DNA of 10,686 nucleotides from an uncultured Methylophaga sp. (GTDB lineage Bacteria > Pseudomonadota > Gammaproteobacteria > Nitrosococcales > Methylophagaceae), in contig CANRLD010000052.1 of assembly GCA_947631375.1 (NCBI GenBank), positions 1 through 10,686 on the forward strand, read 5' to 3'. Shown piece after piece: positions 1 to 7,191 of this stretch. The position numbers were made by a program, and so were the translations under genes. Under the pieces are notes generated by a model. That model saw nothing but the letters and a program-made list of their open reading frames with translations. It did not search any database and was not told the origin of the DNA. Positions within the stretch are counted from its first letter, which is position 1. The number at the start of each line of letters is the position of its first letter.

Positions 1-2545
1 CTTCGGCAGCGCCCTGAAAGCGCGTTTCAATTTCAGCGGGTAATGCCAGTTCACGTTCAACCTGTTCTATCGCTGATACCGCCTGCCCGAGTGACGCGCC
101 AGCAGCCAGATTAAAGGAAATGGTAGCGACCGGAAACTGCCCCTGATGATTGACCACCAGCGGTGCTGGCCGTTGATGCAAGCGTGCGATACTGGCCAGC
201 GGCGCTTGTCCGCCAGAACCGGTGGGCACATAAAGACTGCGTAATCCCTCGGGGCCTTCAGCCAACGCCGGATCAACTTCCAGCACCACCCGGTACTGAT
301 TTGCCTGGGTAAACAAGGTGGAAATTTGCCGCTGACTAAAGGCATTCTGCAAAGTGGCGGCAATGGTCGATACACTCACATCAAGACGTGACGCTGCATC
401 ACGATCAATCTCCAGATAAAGCTCCTGCCCCTGTTGCTGTAAGTCTGATGCCACATCGGCCAACTCAGGTCGCAAGCTCAGTGCTTCTATCAGCTGTGGC
501 ACCCATTCTGCCAGCGTGTCACTGTCAAGACTGGTGAGCGTGAACTGATATTGAGTACGGGCAACCCGATCTTCGATACTCAATTCCTGCACTGGCTGGA
601 ACCAGGCGTCGATGCCACCAACTTCCGCAGCGCGCTGACGCAGTCGATCAATAACGTCGAAGACAGATTCATTACGCAAATTGTGGGCGGGCAAATTGAT
701 AAACATTCGGCCGCTGTTAAGGGTGGTATTGGTGCCATCGACGCCGATAAAAGATGACAGACTGTTTACACCGGGGTCAGCCAGCAATGCCGCCGCCAGT
801 GCTTGCTGACGCTCACTCATCGCAGCAAACGACGTTACCTGTGGGGTCTCGGTCACCACTTGAATCACGCCACTATCCTGTAACGGAAAGAAATCCTTGT
901 GAACCGCAAAATACAACAACACCGTCAACACAATGGTGCCCAACATCACCAGTAACGTTGCCGGTTGCCGCTCAAGCACCCAATCGAGCGCCCTGCCATA
1001 CCAACGAATAATACGACTCATCAGATCCGTTCCCTGCAGGTCGTCTTCATCACTGTGCCCCAGAGGTTCACGCAACATCCGGGCACACATCATCGGTGTC
1101 AATGTCAGCGATACCACCAGCGAGATGGCAATCGCTACTGCCAGAGTAACGGCAAACTCGTGGAATAACCGTCCCACCAAATCGCTCATAAATAACAGCG
1201 GAATCAGTACGGCAATCAGGGAAAGCGTCAGGGAAACCAGAGTAAAACCGATCTCGGCTGCGCCTTTCAATGCTGCTTGCATCGGACTGGCACCTTGCTC
1301 ACGATGACGGGCAATGTTTTCCAGCATCACAATGGCATCATCCACCACAAAGCCGGTAGCGATGGTCAATGCCATCAAGGTGAGATTGTTGATGGAAAAC
1401 CCCATCAGATACATAAAACCAAAGGTGCCGACCAGCGACAACGGTACGGCAATACTCGGAATAATGGTGGCAGAAAAACTGCGCAAGAAAACGAAAGTCA
1501 CTAAGACCACCAGCGCAATCGCGAACAGCAACTCCTTTTGCACATCCTTCACCGAAGCACGGATGCTTTGCGTACGGTCTGTGAGTACCATCACATCCAC
1601 CGCTGCCGGTAAAGTTGCCGTCAGCTGTGGCAGCAAGGCCTGCACCCGATCGGCTACTTCAATAACATTTGCTCCCGGCTGACGCTGCACATTAAGCAGT
1701 ACCGCGGGTTGTGTATCCGCCCAGGCAGCCAGAAAACGATCTTCAGCCCCGTCAACAATGTTCGCCACATCACCAAGGCGTAATGCCCTGCCATCATTCC
1801 AGGTCAGGATCAGATCACGGTAATCCTCTACTGAGCGGATTTGATCATTGGCATCAAGCATGGTGGTGCGATGCGGACCATCAAAGCTGCCTTTCGGCTG
1901 GTTGACGTTGGTGGCTGCTATGACCGACCGCACATCATCCAAACTCAAACCATAGGCAGCAATAGCCGCCGGATTGGCCTGTACCCGCAAAGCAGGTCGC
2001 TGACCGCCCGCCAGACTGACCATGCCAACACCGGACAATTGCGCCAGCTTTTGCGCCATACGGGTATCGACCAGATCGTGAACCTTGGGCAGCGGCAGTT
2101 CATTTGAGGTAATCGCCAGGGTAAGGATCGGCGCATCAGCCGGATTGACCTTGCGATAAATTGGCGGCGTCGGCAAATCATTGGGCAGCAAGCTGTCAGC
2201 GGTATTAATCGCCGCCTGAACCTCTTGTTCCGCCACCCCAAGATCCACCTCCAGACCAAATTGCAGGGTGATCACTGATGCTCCACCAGAACTGGTGGAC
2301 GACATTTGTTTAAGACCGGGGATCTGCCCCAGATACCGCTCCAACGGCGCGGTGATAGTGCGTGCAGTGATTTCCGGCCCAGCTCCTGGCTGGAAAGTGA
2401 AAATCTGGATAATGGGATAATCGACCTGTGGCAGCGCTGACACCGGCAACAATCGCCAGGCGATAATACCGATCACCAACACAGCCGCCATCAACAACGA
2501 TGTGGCCACCGGCCGTAGGATAAAAGGACGCGACAGCTGTCTCAT
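1..2545 (-). CDS. mdtB: MdtB-like RND multidrug efflux permease, C-terminus beyond window
   Basis: Inner-membrane, proton-driven pump subunit of the RND (AcrB-type) superfamily; in E. coli MdtB works with MdtC, the adaptor MdtA and TolC. The reading frame is open from the ATG at 2545 to the left edge, about 848 codons, so roughly the last 190 residues of a ~1040-residue family member are missing. Visible: TM1 around residues 12-30 (RPVATSLLMAAVL), the porter motif LPVSALPQVDYP (33-44), SSGGASVITLQF (85-96), KVNPADAPI (132-140), and the TM4 proton-relay stretch GFVVDDAIVMLEN with D402 and D403. The end of the visible part (RTQYQFTL, ISTLFTQANQYRVVLE, FQGAAE) follows E. coli MdtB closely as I recall it. 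An in-frame TGA three codons before the ATG fixes the start; only a weak Shine-Dalgarno is visible. The gene lies 40 nt downstream of mdtA, so co-transcription is expected. Assignment to MdtB rather than another RND pump is by remembered similarity, and strong. Confidence 0.94.
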   Translation of the reverse strand, partial: MRQLSRPFILRPVATSLLMAAVLVIGIIAWRLLPVSALPQVDYPIIQIFTFQPGAGPEITARTITAPLERYLGQIPGLKQMSSTSSGGASVITLQFGLEVDLGVAEQEVQAAINTADSLLPNDLPTPPIYRKVNPADAPILTLAITSNELPLPKVHDLVDTRMAQKLAQLSGVGMVSLAGGQRPALRVQANPAAIAAYGLSLDDVRSVIAATNVNQPKGSFDGPHRTTMLDANDQIRSVEDYRDLILTWNDGRALRLGDVANIVDGAEDRFLAAWADTQPAVLLNVQRQPGANVIEVADRVQALLPQLTATLPAAVDVMVLTDRTQSIRASVKDVQKELLFAIALVVLVTFVFLRSFSATIIPSIAVPLSLVGTFGFMYLMGFSINNLTLMALTIATGFVVDDAIVMLENIARHREQGASPMQAALKGAAEIGFTLVSLTLSLIAVLIPLLFMSDLVGRLFHEFAVTLAVAIAISLVVSLTLTPMMCARMLREPLGHSDEDDLQGTDLMSRIIRWYGRALDWVLERQPATLLVMLGTIVLTVLLYFAVHKDFFPLQDSGVIQVVTETPQVTSFAAMSERQQALAAALLADPGVNSLSSFIGVDGTNTTLNSGRMFINLPAHNLRNESVFDVIDRLRQRAAEVGGIDAWFQPVQELSIEDRVARTQYQFTLTSLDSDTLAEWVPQLIEALSLRPELADVASDLQQQGQELYLEIDRDAASRLDVSVSTIAATLQNAFSQRQISTLFTQANQYRVVLEVDPALAEGPEGLRSLYVPTGSGGQAPLASIARLHQRPAPLVVNHQGQFPVATISFNLAAGASLGQAVSAIEQVERELALPAEIETRFQGAAE

Positions 2546-2586
2546 ACCGATTCACGTTCGCGTCGTGAGCCTGATGATTTCAACAT
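2542..2586 (-). other. Possible 14-codon coupling ORF between mdtA and mdtB
   Basis: The mdtA stop codon overlaps an ATG (TGATG) that opens a frame of 14 codons (MLKSSGSRRERESV). Its TGA stop in turn overlaps the mdtB ATG (ATGA). The frame therefore exactly bridges the two genes, and mdtB itself lacks a clear Shine-Dalgarno. It may relay ribosomes from mdtA to mdtB, or it may be chance. No protein function is proposed. Confidence 0.25.
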
Positions 2587-3752
2587 CAGCTGTTGTTTTC
2601 ATCACTCAGGATCACCTCTCGTCCATCCCGTAACCGATCAAGCCCTTCCAGCACCACCAGATCGCCTTCTGCCAAGCCTTCGCTAACAGCGACCAAACCA
2701 TCTGCCGCTGGCCCCAGTGTTACCGGTCTGGTGAAGGCTTGGCTCGCCTCTGGATCAACCACATAAACGTAAGTACCGCGGGCACCGAACTGGATTGCAT
2801 CGGACGGAATGGTAATGACCGAGGTTAATCTGTTCAGCCGCAGCCGCACATTCACAAACTGGTTGGGAAACAATGCATCATCATCGTTGGTGAACAGCGC
2901 CTTGACCAGCAATGTGCCAGTGGCAGTGTCGATTTGGTTATCCAGTGTCAACAATTCGCCGGTAGCAATCACCTGCTGCTCGGAACGATCCAGCGCTTCC
3001 ACCGGCAACATCGCGCCACTGGCCACAACGCGTCGCAAGGCGGGCACATCCACCTCGGAAACAGTGAACTGTACTGTGATGGGCCGCATCTGGGTAATCG
3101 TGACCAAGCCCTCACTGTCGCCAGCGTTAACAAGGTTACCGGCATCCATGCGACGCAGCCCCAGTTTGCCGGTAATAGGCGCTTCAATACGTGTCCAGGA
3201 CAACTGCAAGCGCGCATCTTCCATTTGGGCTTCGTTAGCTTTCAGACTACCAAGCAATTCTTCCACCAAAGCGCGTTGACTGGTCAACTGCTGATGGGCG
3301 ATAGAGTCCTGTCGATACAGATTTTCATATAATTCCAGATCGGCTCTGGCATTGGCTAACTGTGCCTGATTTTGCTGGTACAAGCCTTCTGCTTGATTCA
3401 ACCTGGCCTGATACGGCAAGGGATCAATTTCTGCCAGGATGGTGCCCTGCTCAACCTCTGCACCCTCAGTGTAAAGCACGCGCGTCAACACTCCATCCAC
3501 CCGACTGCGCACTGTTACCGTATTCAACGGTGTCACTGTACCGATGGACTTTATCTGCACATCGAGATCCCCCAATGCAGCAGGGATGGTACGCACAGGC
3601 ACTGGCTGCCCCCAGGCGCTACGCGGCGGGAATTGTGGCGATGAAGATGGGATTTTGCTCAACAGATACCAGATGCCGGCTAATGCCAGCACCAGCAGCA
3701 AAATACCGATCAGACGTTTGTAACGAGAAGACGGTGGTGTGGCAACGGTCAT
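2586..3752 (-). CDS. mdtA: MdtA-like RND periplasmic adaptor (membrane fusion protein)
   Basis: Periplasmic adaptor that joins the inner-membrane RND pump to an outer-membrane TolC-type channel. 388 residues from the chosen start. Residues 12-31 form an N-terminal membrane anchor after a basic cluster (SRYKR). Then come the first lipoyl half (GTVTPLNTVTVRSRVDG, 71-87, and EGAEVEQGTILAEIDP, 96-111), an alpha-helical hairpin (about 115-182), the second lipoyl half (SWTRIEAPITGKLGLR, 185-200), and a beta-barrel region with LDNQIDTATGT (270-280) and ALFPNQFVNVRL (293-304). These segments match E. coli MdtA as I recall it, including DNQID and DALFPNQFVN. The ATG at 3752 was preferred over an in-frame TTG at 3764, which has no usable RBS; the ATG has only a distant GAG. 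mdtB follows 40 nt after the stop. The upstream 245 bp region holds the promoter and a possible regulator site. Confidence 0.92.
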   Translation of the reverse strand: MTVATPPSSRYKRLIGILLLVLALAGIWYLLSKIPSSSPQFPPRSAWGQPVPVRTIPAALGDLDVQIKSIGTVTPLNTVTVRSRVDGVLTRVLYTEGAEVEQGTILAEIDPLPYQARLNQAEGLYQQNQAQLANARADLELYENLYRQDSIAHQQLTSQRALVEELLGSLKANEAQMEDARLQLSWTRIEAPITGKLGLRRMDAGNLVNAGDSEGLVTITQMRPITVQFTVSEVDVPALRRVVASGAMLPVEALDRSEQQVIATGELLTLDNQIDTATGTLLVKALFTNDDDALFPNQFVNVRLRLNRLTSVITIPSDAIQFGARGTYVYVVDPEASQAFTRPVTLGPAADGLVAVSEGLAEGDLVVLEGLDRLRDGREVILSDENNS

Positions 3753-3856
3753 GGAACAATACAAACTCAGCTTAAGGGAAAGAAACTCAGCCTGTCAGGG
3801 CCTCTAGGAGCAAGGGCCATCATAAAGGATCGACCTTCGGTTGAAAATGACCAGGG

Positions 3857-3878
3857 GTATAAAGATTTGTAAAGATAC
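3857..3878. promoter_or_regulatory. Candidate regulator site upstream of mdtA
   Basis: Two copies of TAAAGAT (3860-3866 and 3870-3876) start 10 bp apart, one helical turn, and are framed by GTAT and ATAC. Tandem half-sites with about 10-bp periodicity are typical of OmpR/PhoB-family response regulators, and E. coli mdtABC is controlled by BaeR of that family. A short ATTGGC follows at 3880-3885, resembling the end of the reported BaeR box, but the rest of that box does not match. The site is about 105 bp from the mdtA ATG. No regulator gene is visible in the window. Confidence 0.25.
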
Positions 3879-3997
3879 GATTGGCTCTCGGCCTCCTGTC
3901 AGCTACGGTTTCGAAAATATATGGCCACCGTTTTAGCTCGCATCCCAGTCAATCACAGTACTCAAGTCCGAAAACAGACACTATCGACCGCTCAGGA

Positions 3998-4336
3998 CTA
4001 TTCAATGACCTCTTCCACTTCAGACGTTCCTGTAGTCTGGTCGCCTGTGAACCATTGCCAGTTTTCCTTGAGCACGAGATTGCCATCCACATAGTGTGGA
4101 TACGAGCGGCACTTACCGGCCATCAGCTCACCTTTGATATTTTCGTGATGATAAACAAACTCCAAACTGCCATCAGAATAGACCTTACCTTGAAGATGTC
4201 CGCTGACTATCTCTCCACCGCTATAGTCAGCCCACACACTATCTCCACATTGATGATAGTGAAATTGCGTCTGGCCACTAACTTCACCATTTTCTGAGTT
4301 AGATTTACCTTGAAAAACCCGATCGTTATAATTCAT
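3998..4336 (-). CDS. Small protein of the family often labelled 'n-acetylglutamate synthase'
   Basis: A 112-residue soluble protein with no signal peptide or membrane segment. It resembles a widespread small family recognised by an MNYN-RVF start, YSGGEIVSGHLQG (38-50), GELMAGKCRS (69-78) and a tryptophan-rich end, ENWQWFTGD (91-99). Database members often carry the name n-acetylglutamate synthase, but I see no acetyltransferase (GNAT) acetyl-CoA loop and the length is too short for ArgA, so I regard the name as doubtful and the function as unknown. The composition (many G, Y, W, polar residues, alternating pattern) suggests a beta-rich fold built from repeated strand motifs. The start is well supported: GGGAG at 4344-4348 is 7 nt before the ATG. 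The RAYT stop codon lies only 25 nt upstream on the same strand and the left RAYT repeat begins 4 nt beyond the RBS, so this gene has little room for its own promoter. Confidence 0.8.
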   Translation of the reverse strand: MNYNDRVFQGKSNSENGEVSGQTQFHYHQCGDSVWADYSGGEIVSGHLQGKVYSDGSLEFVYHHENIKGELMAGKCRSYPHYVDGNLVLKENWQWFTGDQTTGTSEVEEVIE

Positions 4337-4352
4337 TATTTAACTCCCAATG

Positions 4353-4376
4353 ATCAAGGGGTCAGCCAACTTGATT
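4353..4376 (-). repeat. 24-bp RAYT-flanking repeat, left copy (inverted)
   Basis: Exact reverse complement of 5140-5163 and 5244-5267. Read on the minus strand it begins AATCAAGTTGGCTGACC and ends CTTGAT. It supplies the last four codons and the stop of the RAYT gene. Confidence 0.9.
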
Positions 4377-5072
4377 TTGATATTTCGTACTCTTCCTGTC
4401 TCCTCCATGAGTTTTTAATACTGCAGCTCTACCCGTTTGCTTGCAGACCCAGTGTTGAAAGCTCTCATTGCCTAGTGCCTCTCCCCGCAGAGTGGCATCA
4501 GTAATTTTTTGATTCATCTTCCCTAACGCCATTTTGTCCATCATTAACCTATAATGGTTCGCTCTTTCTTCTTTGCTAGCTGCCAGCGCAAGATAAAGTG
4601 GATGCTCTGTTATCAGCTGATCTTGTTCACCAAGTGCGTTGTGATGATAACTGGACCAAGGGTATTCTTGAATTGCTTTTACCATCTCGGCTTTTACAGG
4701 ATTCATTTCAATATATTTGTAGAGTGCAAAAAGATAGTTGTCACTATCTATCAGGCAGGATTTGAAACGCCCTTCCCAAATAGTACCCGTGCGCTGTCGG
4801 CTGACATTAAAATATCTGACATAACGATTCGCCATCGACTGCATAAATACCGCCAGTTCGTGTTTATCTTTGGGAGTAAGAAGTAAGTGCAAGTGATTAG
4901 TCATGATGACATAAGCATGAAGCTGGCAGTCGGCTTTAGCCAGTGACTCTGCAATATCATTGAGAATACGAGCCATATCCTCTTCATTTTCAAATATATT
5001 TTGACGATTATTGCCTCGATGCATGATATGCAGAGGTTGATTGGGTAGAACCAATCGAGGGAGTCTTGCCAT
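4362..5072 (-). CDS. REP-associated tyrosine transposase (Y1/HUH, IS200-like)
   Basis: Single-strand DNA nuclease/transposase of the Y1_Tnp family; characterised members cut and join hairpin-forming REP sequences. 236 residues. The N-terminus MARLPRLVLPNQPLHIMHRGNN is typical of one RAYT group. The metal-binding HUH motif appears as TNHLHLLL with H60 and H62. RYVRYFN (83-89) and RTGTIWEGRFKS (94-105) are conserved family segments. The likely nucleophile is Y120 in KYIEMNPVKAE, which lines up with Y115 of the E. coli enzyme when I align from memory. All catalytic residues are present and the frame is intact, so it may be active. The residues after about 190 (TDATLRGEALGNESFQHWV and a basic tail) match the C-terminal extension of larger RAYTs. 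AAGGA lies 9 nt before the ATG. The last codons (NQVG and the TGA) are encoded within the left 24-bp repeat. Confidence 0.92.
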   Translation of the reverse strand: MARLPRLVLPNQPLHIMHRGNNRQNIFENEEDMARILNDIAESLAKADCQLHAYVIMTNHLHLLLTPKDKHELAVFMQSMANRYVRYFNVSRQRTGTIWEGRFKSCLIDSDNYLFALYKYIEMNPVKAEMVKAIQEYPWSSYHHNALGEQDQLITEHPLYLALAASKEERANHYRLMMDKMALGKMNQKITDATLRGEALGNESFQHWVCKQTGRAAVLKTHGGDRKSTKYQNQVG

Positions 5073-5106
5073 GTCGTTACATCCTTGTAGCGATAAGATT
5101 TTGGTT

Positions 5107-5135
5107 ACTTTAATAACATCAGTTTAGGGAATCAA
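5107..5135 (-). promoter_or_regulatory. Candidate sigma70 promoter of the RAYT gene
   Basis: On the minus strand, TTGATT (5135-5130) and TAAAGT (5112-5107) are separated by 17 bp; each matches four of six consensus bases. It lies about 35 bp upstream of the RAYT ATG. A second identical copy is at 5211-5239 because of the 104-bp duplication, giving two candidate promoters in tandem. Confidence 0.35.
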
Positions 5136-5139
5136 ACCG

Positions 5140-5163
5140 AATCAAGTTGGCTGACCCCTTGAT
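5140..5163 (+). repeat. 24-bp RAYT-flanking repeat, right copy
   Basis: Identical to the reverse complement of 4353-4376. A third copy in the same orientation as this one lies at 5244-5267 as part of the 104-bp tandem duplication. Confidence 0.9.
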
Positions 5164-5260
5164 TCTCCTTTGCCATGTCGTTACATCCTTGTAGCGATAA
5201 GATTTTGGTTACTTTAATAACATCAGTTTAGGGAATCAAACCGAATCAAGTTGGCTGACC

Positions 5261-5280
5261 CCTTGATTCTCCTTGATTCT
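5261..5280. repeat. 10-bp direct repeat CCTTGATTCT x2
   Basis: CCTTGATTCT occurs twice in direct succession at the outer edge of the 104-bp duplication. The first copy overlaps the end of the third 24-bp repeat. It may mark a slippage endpoint. Confidence 0.85.
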
Positions 5281-5312
5281 GGAAAGTTTTTAGTTGAAGA
5301 AGGTGGAAATCC

Positions 5313-6566
5313 GTGACAAGAGTCATCAAAGTGGGGATTGGGCTTGCAGTGCTTGCCGTTGCTATCACGGCGATGAACCTGCGCGCGGGTATCTCATCTC
5401 TCGCACCAGTCATTGGCCAGGTCGCGGAATCCTTTGGCATCAGTAATTCCACTGCGGGCATGTTGACCTCCCTTCCTGGATTCTGTTTCGCGGTCATGGG
5501 TTGGCTAGCGGTGCCCATCTCAAAACGCATGGGGCTCTCGCCAACACTTGTGGCCGGTAGCGCTGCGCTTCTGGTGGGCTTGGCCATTCGTCCGTTTGTG
5601 AACAACTACCTGCCGTTCCTTCTTCTGACCATGCTGCTCATCGCCGGTATCGCGGTGGCGAATATTTTGCTGCCCGCATGGATAAAAAAGCACAGTCGCG
5701 GCACCAATCAGGTTCGGCTGATGATGATCTACACGGCGGTGCTGGGTGGCTCCGGTGCGATTGGTCCGCTTTCCGCATTGCTGTTTAGCGGCTCCTCAGC
5801 CTGGCGTTGGGCGCTGGGCATCTGGGTTGTGCCGGTTATTGTTCAAGTGCTCGTGTGGGTCATTGTTATAAGTAAAACCAAGCGTGATGCGCCATCAACC
5901 GACGTGATACCAGACTCAGGCGTGCTGGACGGCGCAGCTAAATTGAGTGCAGTAAAGAACATCTCTAACCCTGGTGGATCGTTGATTAAGTCCCCAACGG
6001 CAATAGCGATGATGCTCTTCTTCGGCATCCAGTCATCCGGGGCGTATGCACAGATGGGCTGGCTGCCAGCCATTCTTGTGGAAGCTGGTGTCAGCGAGAC
6101 CATTGCCTCCATCGCGCTAGCGGTGCTTGGTGGCTTCAACGTCATTGGCGGTGTGCTCATGCCGTGGCTACTATCCCGCATGAATAACGTGCTTCCGCTA
6201 CCAATCATTCTCGGCTCGGTTACCACCATGGGTTGGCTTGGCGTCATGTTCGCACCGACAGCCATGCCGTTGCTGTGGGCGTCGCTGCTCGGTATCGGTG
6301 GCATGTGCTTCCCGCTGGCACTTGCGCTTTTAACCGCGCGCACCCGCTCGCCTCTGGTGACTGCACGTCTGTCCGGGTTTGTTCAGCCGGGCGGCTATAT
6401 CATCGCCGGTATCGTTCCATTGCTCATGGGCTTTTTGTACTCTGCGACCGGCTCTTGGGATGCCGCACTAATTCTCGTGACCATCATGAGCCTTGCACTC
6501 ATTGGGCTGGGTATTCGTGCGTCTCACAAAATCTACATTGATGATGAGCTCGCGCAGCAGGGTTAA
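5313..6566 (+). CDS. CynX/NimT-family MFS permease
   Basis: Inner-membrane secondary transporter of the major facilitator superfamily, 417 residues with about 12 hydrophobic segments and a central hydrophilic loop (about 188-226) between the two six-helix halves. Features that point to the CynX/NimT (cyanate transporter-like) branch are AMNLRAGISSLAPVIG (20-35), IAGIAVANILLPAWIKK (110-126), and ARLSGFVQPGGYIIAG (351-366) followed by a TGSWDAAL segment (379-386). Characterised relatives move small anions or drugs such as 2-nitroimidazole; the substrate here cannot be read from sequence, and no cyanase or related enzyme gene is next to it. The start is GTG, supported by AGGTGG at 5301-5306 six nt upstream; no in-frame ATG occurs before residue 21. 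The gene stands alone on the plus strand, 33 bp beyond the RAYT-flank duplication, with a somewhat GC-richer sequence than its neighbours by impression. Confidence is high for MFS, moderate for the subfamily. Confidence 0.88.
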   Translation: MTRVIKVGIGLAVLAVAITAMNLRAGISSLAPVIGQVAESFGISNSTAGMLTSLPGFCFAVMGWLAVPISKRMGLSPTLVAGSAALLVGLAIRPFVNNYLPFLLLTMLLIAGIAVANILLPAWIKKHSRGTNQVRLMMIYTAVLGGSGAIGPLSALLFSGSSAWRWALGIWVVPVIVQVLVWVIVISKTKRDAPSTDVIPDSGVLDGAAKLSAVKNISNPGGSLIKSPTAIAMMLFFGIQSSGAYAQMGWLPAILVEAGVSETIASIALAVLGGFNVIGGVLMPWLLSRMNNVLPLPIILGSVTTMGWLGVMFAPTAMPLLWASLLGIGGMCFPLALALLTARTRSPLVTARLSGFVQPGGYIIAGIVPLLMGFLYSATGSWDAALILVTIMSLALIGLGIRASHKIYIDDELAQQG

Positions 6567-6585
6567 GGCCGCAAGAGTGGAATGT

Positions 6586-6598
6586 GTACTCATAGTAC
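6586..6598. repeat. Short dyad after the MFS gene
   Basis: GTACT and AGTAC are separated by CAT, 20 bp after the MFS stop, with GTG and CAC nearby outside. There is no following T-run, so a terminator role is weak. The rest of 6567-6786 shows no gene or clear promoter to me. Confidence 0.25.
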
Positions 6599-6786
6599 TA
6601 CACTGGAACTTGATGTCCGCCCAGTAAAACCAGAGCAACCGATTTGACTGGCTTTGATAGACCTAAAACTGCCCAGGCTTTTCTATCTGATACTATGTGT
6701 TCCGCTCCATCAGCTTATATGGCTAATAGAGCCGCATCACGATAGCCATCAAGTTTCAAATCAATAACATTAATGAGAGAAAAAGA

Positions 6787-7074
6787 ATGAGTGAAAATTC
6801 ACCAACAAAAACATTTCAACAACGTGTCGATGAATTCATTGCCGTTGCTAACCAGCAAGCAGCAGAAAGTAGTGTAGACGACGCCAATACAGCAATTTTA
6901 TTTTCAGCCGCCCGATTTAATGCTTTCAGCGTTGCCCGCTCTGTTGAAAGTGCAGAGAATCTGCAAGCCGAAAAACAAGCGGCAATTGAATACTTCACTC
7001 AACGTTACGCAGAAATGCTAAATCAAAACCTGGAAGAACATATTGCCCGTTTTGATGACTATAGACAGAAATAA
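6787..7074 (+). CDS. DUF3144 family protein
   Basis: A 95-residue, probably cytoplasmic, all-helical protein of unknown function. It matches the DUF3144 pattern: FQQRVDEFIAVANQQ (10-24), the hallmark LFSAARFNAF (38-47), then AIEYFTQRYAEMLNQNLEEHIARFDDY (66-92). The length is usual for the family. A GAGA sequence in the purine-rich stretch before the ATG serves as the RBS. The gene stands alone, followed at 7097 by a strong hairpin, and is convergent with the lytic transglycosylase gene. No role can be inferred from the neighbours. Confidence 0.85.
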   Translation: MSENSPTKTFQQRVDEFIAVANQQAAESSVDDANTAILFSAARFNAFSVARSVESAENLQAEKQAAIEYFTQRYAEMLNQNLEEHIARFDDYRQK

Positions 7075-7096
7075 TTCATCCATAAAAGACCAAAAC

Positions 7097-7129
7097 ACAA
7101 AGCCCTTTTCGCTGACAACAGGGCTTTGT
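7097..7129. terminator. Bidirectional Rho-independent terminator
   Basis: A perfect 10-bp stem, ACAAAGCCCT and AGGGCTTTGT, encloses a 13-nt loop between the convergent DUF3144 and lytic transglycosylase genes. The minus-strand side is followed by a T-rich stretch (GTTTTGGTCTTTT); the plus-strand side by TCTTGATTG, which is less T-rich. Confidence 0.75.
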
Positions 7130-7191
7130 CTTGATTGAAATGCCTCAGAATTTTCTACCGAAAAGTGCAATAACCTAAATCGAGTTGGCTG

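Larger units (their letters stand above)
4353..5163 (-). mobile_element. RAYT transposase unit bounded by 24-bp inverted repeats
   Basis: About 811 bp containing one transposase gene and ending on both sides in the same 24-bp sequence in inverted orientation (4353-4376 and 5140-5163). No target-site duplication is apparent in the flanks, as expected for single-strand HUH transposases of the IS200/IS605 and RAYT group. These normally act on hairpin ends rather than on true terminal inverted repeats, so the repeats may be REP-like recognition sequences rather than classical ends. Each repeat can form a short imperfect hairpin (outer arms TCAAG/CTTGA). The exact boundaries are inferred from the repeats only. 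Confidence 0.6.
5066..5273. repeat. Perfect 104-bp tandem duplication at the RAYT 5' flank
   Basis: Positions 5066-5169 and 5170-5273 are identical by eye (offset 104), and the match stops one base further on each side. The unit carries the first bases of the RAYT gene including its ATG, the RBS, a candidate promoter, and the right 24-bp repeat. In the outer copy the ATG opens only a short frame (MAKENQGVSQLDSV then stop), so it is a non-coding remnant. Absence of any mismatch suggests a recent event. Confidence 0.95.

Noticed and set aside
2310..2555. 81-codon minus-strand frame starting GTG at 2555
   Set aside because: It overlaps the start of mdtB in another frame; the mdtB frame carries the clear RND signature.
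2809..3775. Several 80-156-codon plus-strand frames
   Set aside because: All lie opposite the well-supported mdtA gene and show no protein-like pattern.
5843..6343. 166-codon open frame on the minus strand
   Set aside because: Antisense to the MFS gene, which has strong family motifs; the frame is a by-product of its codon pattern.
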